Positions 4,711 to 6,808 of a stretch of 6,808 bases of DNA are shown here, in pieces. Origin of the DNA: Prevotella sp. (GTDB lineage: Bacteria; Bacteroidota; Bacteroidia; Bacteroidales; Dysgonomonadaceae). A program made the position numbers and the translations under genes. Positions within the stretch are counted from its first letter, which is position 1. Each line of letters starts with the position of its first letter. The notes beneath the pieces were generated by a model that did not search any database, was not told the origin of the DNA, and worked only from the letters and a program-made list of their open reading frames with translations. The stretch lies in contig JAISKQ010000148.1 of assembly GCA_031260865.1 (NCBI GenBank), forward strand, positions 1 to 6,808. Reading direction: 5' to 3'.

Positions 4711-6058
4711 AGTGAACTTGCGGCGGCTGTTGATTGCTACTTACTTGTGGAGACAGCGAGGAGCGAGCTGAGGTCTATGGCTGTGCGGCTGATAGACAAC
4801 AAGCGACCATTGTGTTTGATGTGGCAGCGGATATGGTTCGAATGTGCTCTGCACTTAATAAGCGAGTAAAGATATTAGCCTCACAAAAACGGATAATCTT
4901 TCAACCGACCAACAGCTTTTATCAAGTATTGTCAGCTGAGGCTTACAGCAAGCAGGATTTAATATCCATGGAGTTGTGTTTGATGAACTCCATACACAGC
5001 CGAATAGAAAATTGTTTGATGTTATGACGAAAGGTTCTGGAGATGCAAGAACTCAGCCACTATACTTTTTGATTACCACTGCTGGAACTGATACCAATTC
5101 CATTTGCTATGAAACGCATCAAAAAGCACTAGACATTATTGAGGGACGGAAAAAGGATGCAACATTTTATCCTGTGATTTACGGTGCTAAGGAATCGGAT
5201 GATTGGACTGATCCAAAAATCTGGAAGAAAGCAAATCCGTCACTTGGGATTACGGTTGGCATTGATAAGGTCAAGGCAGCCTGTGAATCGGCAAAGCAGA
5301 ATCCTGCAGAAGAAAATTCATTCAGACAGCTACGGCTTAATCAATGGGTGAAACAAGCCATACGTTGGATGCCAATGGATAAGTGGGATGCTTGCTCATT
5401 CAAAGTGGATGAAGAAATGTTAAAAGGTCGGGTTTGTTATGGCGGACTCGACCTTTCAAGCACAACGGATATTACGGCTTTTGTTTTGGTCTTTCCACCA
5501 CTTGATGAAGAGGATAAATTTTGTATTTTACCTTGCTTTTGGATTCCAGAAGATACACTATATTTGCGAGTCAAACGTGACCACGTGCCATATGATGTTT
5601 GGGAAAAGCAAGGTTATGTTAAAACAACTGAAGGAAATGTGGTACATTACGGTTATATCGAAACATTCATTGAAAATTTAGGGAAACAGTTCAATATCCG
5701 TGAAATTGCTTTTGACCGTTGGGGTGCTGTGCAAATGGTTCAGAATTTAGAGAACATGGGATTCACAGTTGTACCATTCGGACAAGGATTCAAGGATATG
5801 AGTCCACCAACTAAAGAGTTGATGAAATTAACACTTGAGAAAAAATTGGCTCATAGTGGTCATCCAGTTTTGCGTTGGAATATGGATAATATCTTCATCC
5901 GAACTGACCCCGCAGGAAATATCAAAGCAGATAAAGAAAAGTCTACGGAGAAGATTGACGGTGCGATTGCGACTATTATGGCACTTGATAGAGCAATCAG
6001 ATGTGGCAATGATAACGGCGCAAGCGTATATGATGATAGAGGATTGTTCGTGATTTAA
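4711..6058 (+). pseudogene. terL: Phage terminase large subunit, 5'-truncated with two frameshifts
   Basis: The phage DNA-packaging motor, combining ATPase and nuclease (Terminase_1/YmfN-like family). Three frames join into one protein. SELAAAV ends at a lost base at 4732/4733 (GTT-G[C]A-TTG). LLTCGDSEERAEVYGCAADR... to AEAYSK ends at a second lost base near 4954. The remainder runs in frame to TAA 6056. Walker B is VVFDELH (4973-4993) and the coupling motif is FLITTAG. The nuclease acidic residues are Asp in GLDLSSTTD (codon 5450), Asp in IAFDRWG (codon 5714) and Asp in KIDGAIA (codon 5957). The C-terminus LFVI looks complete. The N-terminal half of the ATPase, including the Walker A lysine, is missing, so the gene is inactive. 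The portal gene normally found next is absent; a Fic gene follows instead. Confidence 0.92.
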
Positions 6059-6065
6059 AAAAGCT

Positions 6066-6124
6066 TGCTATTATTCCGTTAATTCGTTCTATGTTATTCC
6101 GATAAGTTGCTATTGTTCCGATAA
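6066..6124 (+). repeat. Three imperfect TTATTCCGATAA-like direct repeats upstream of fic
   Basis: Related units occur at about 6071-6082 (TTATTCCGTTAA), 6094-6105 (TTATTCCGATAA) and 6113-6124 (TTGTTCCGATAA). The TTCCG cores start at 6074, 6097 and 6116, which is 23 and 19 bases apart. Each unit is also a partial palindrome (TTAT-N4-ATAA). The last copy lies in the spacer of the predicted fic promoter and the others lie just upstream, a layout that suits operator sites. Confidence 0.6.
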
Positions 6125-6135
6125 AAGGTTATAAT
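6107..6135 (+). promoter_or_regulatory. Promoter of the Fic gene
   Basis: TTGCTA (6107-6112) and TATAAT (6130-6135) are separated by 17 bases. The ribosome binding site TTGGAG (6146-6151) stands 8 bases before ATG 6160, giving a short leader. The third TTCCG repeat lies within the promoter. Confidence 0.7.
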
Positions 6136-6159
6136 TAGTGAAAGATTGGAGATGCGAAC

Positions 6160-6808
6160 ATGTATATTACCGTGAAACAAGCTGCCGAGAAGTGGGGTAT
6201 TTCTGATAGAAGAGTTAGAATTCTTTGTGCTGAAGGAAAAATAGTTGGTGCAATTCAACTTGGACGTGCTTGGAAGATTCCTCACGATGCTGTAAAACCT
6301 TCTGATGGTAGGTACAAGTCAGAAGAGAATCAATTGAAAAAGATTGATGAAAAAAAACGTGAACTTGATTTAAAACGTCCACTAACTTCAGGGGAATTAG
6401 AGAGATTAACGGAAGAATTTATTGTAGAATATACTTATAATTCTAATGCGATTGAAGGGAATACCTTAACGCTTCGTGAAACAGATATGGTTTTACGTGG
6501 TCTTACCATTGATAAGAAACCGTTAAAAGACCATATAGAGGCAATTGGTCATAAAGAGGCATTTGAATTTGTTAGCAGTTTAGTGAAGGAAAATACACCA
6601 ATTTCTGAAAGTATCATCAAGCAGATTCATTATCTTGTTTTGGCCGATAAGAAAGAAGATAGAGGTATCTATCGAAGAGTTCCTGTGCGCATTATGGGGT
6701 CAGCACATGAACCTGTTCAACCTTATATGATTGCACCAAGTATGGAGCAGTTAATGAAAAAATATCATGAGAGTGACGAACATGTTATTCCTCGATTGGC
6801 ACGATTTC
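6160..6808 (+). CDS. Fic-family protein with N-terminal DNA-binding domain (3' end outside window)
   Basis: Fic proteins usually transfer AMP or another nucleotide to target proteins. 216 codons are visible. Residues 1-48 (MYITVKQAAEKWGISDRRVR... LGRAWKIPHDAV) form an excisionase/MerR-like helix-turn-helix. Residues 60-80 are a charged linker. EYTYNSNAIEGNTL carries the inhibitory motif SNAIEGN (95-101), placed before the Fic core as in class II Fic proteins, whose Glu normally blocks ATP. Then come the conserved blocks GHKEAFEFV, IKQIHYLVL and GIYRRVPVRIMG (motif GxYR). The window ends at RLARF, just before the expected HPFxxGNGR catalytic motif, so activity cannot be judged. The gene has its own promoter with repeats upstream and may regulate itself through its N-terminal domain. 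Confidence 0.93.
   Translation, partial: MYITVKQAAEKWGISDRRVRILCAEGKIVGAIQLGRAWKIPHDAVKPSDGRYKSEENQLKKIDEKKRELDLKRPLTSGELERLTEEFIVEYTYNSNAIEGNTLTLRETDMVLRGLTIDKKPLKDHIEAIGHKEAFEFVSSLVKENTPISESIIKQIHYLVLADKKEDRGIYRRVPVRIMGSAHEPVQPYMIAPSMEQLMKKYHESDEHVIPRLARF

Noticed and set aside
1..6808. CRISPR array, tRNA, rRNA or complete insertion sequence
   Set aside because: No regularly spaced repeats of suitable length, no cloverleaf-like or ribosomal RNA segments, and no transposase reading frame were seen on either strand.

Overview
The base composition, strong AGGAGG-type ribosome binding sites and gene content suggest a low-GC Firmicute, most likely a gut Clostridia/Lachnospiraceae-type genome, though a Lactobacillales host cannot be excluded. 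The window is a mosaic of mobile-element debris. Intact genes (a membrane protein, a TetR regulator, an alpha/beta hydrolase and the start of a Fic protein) sit among at least five broken ones.

Region 1 (1-2435) is a tightly packed + strand series with overlapping start and stop codons. It holds the tail of a probable TetR regulator, a flavodoxin-like gene with an in-frame TGA, an eight-helix membrane protein of unknown function, a decayed small ORF spread over three frames, a SAM-dependent methyltransferase with a -1 frameshift in its N-terminal part, and a decayed small ORF of unknown function.

Region 2 (about 2430-3000) is visibly more GC-rich. It is a scrap of a Tn1549-like integrative conjugative element: the C-terminal ~108 residues of the relaxase, then four consecutive hairpins, the last followed by CCTGC. 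This looks like an oriT or other structured transfer region.

Region 3 (about 2946-4600) is a complete, well-formed two-gene switch. A minus-strand TetR/AcrR regulator with its own terminator is divergent from an alpha/beta hydrolase. Both promoters have exact 17-bp spacers. Two copies of the same palindrome, CTAAT-N3-ATTAG, sit on them: one fills the tetR promoter spacer, the other covers the predicted hydrolase transcription start. The sequence alone predicts autorepression and co-repression.

Region 4 (about 4600-6058) is a phage terminase large-subunit remnant that begins inside an intein. The first 36 codons are an intein C-terminal segment ending ...PTHN. The next residue is the Ser of what should be the terminase Walker A motif (GK|S). 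The intein N-terminal part and the terminase N-terminus are absent, and the extein carries two single-base deletions.

Region 5 (6059-6808) holds three imperfect TTCCG repeats over a promoter for a Fic-family protein with an N-terminal DNA-binding domain. That gene runs off the window before its catalytic motif.

Most frame breaks I could resolve are net single-base losses. The options are genuine decay or deletion-type sequencing error, and raw-read support would separate them. All family assignments come from recognising sequence by eye; no search was run.
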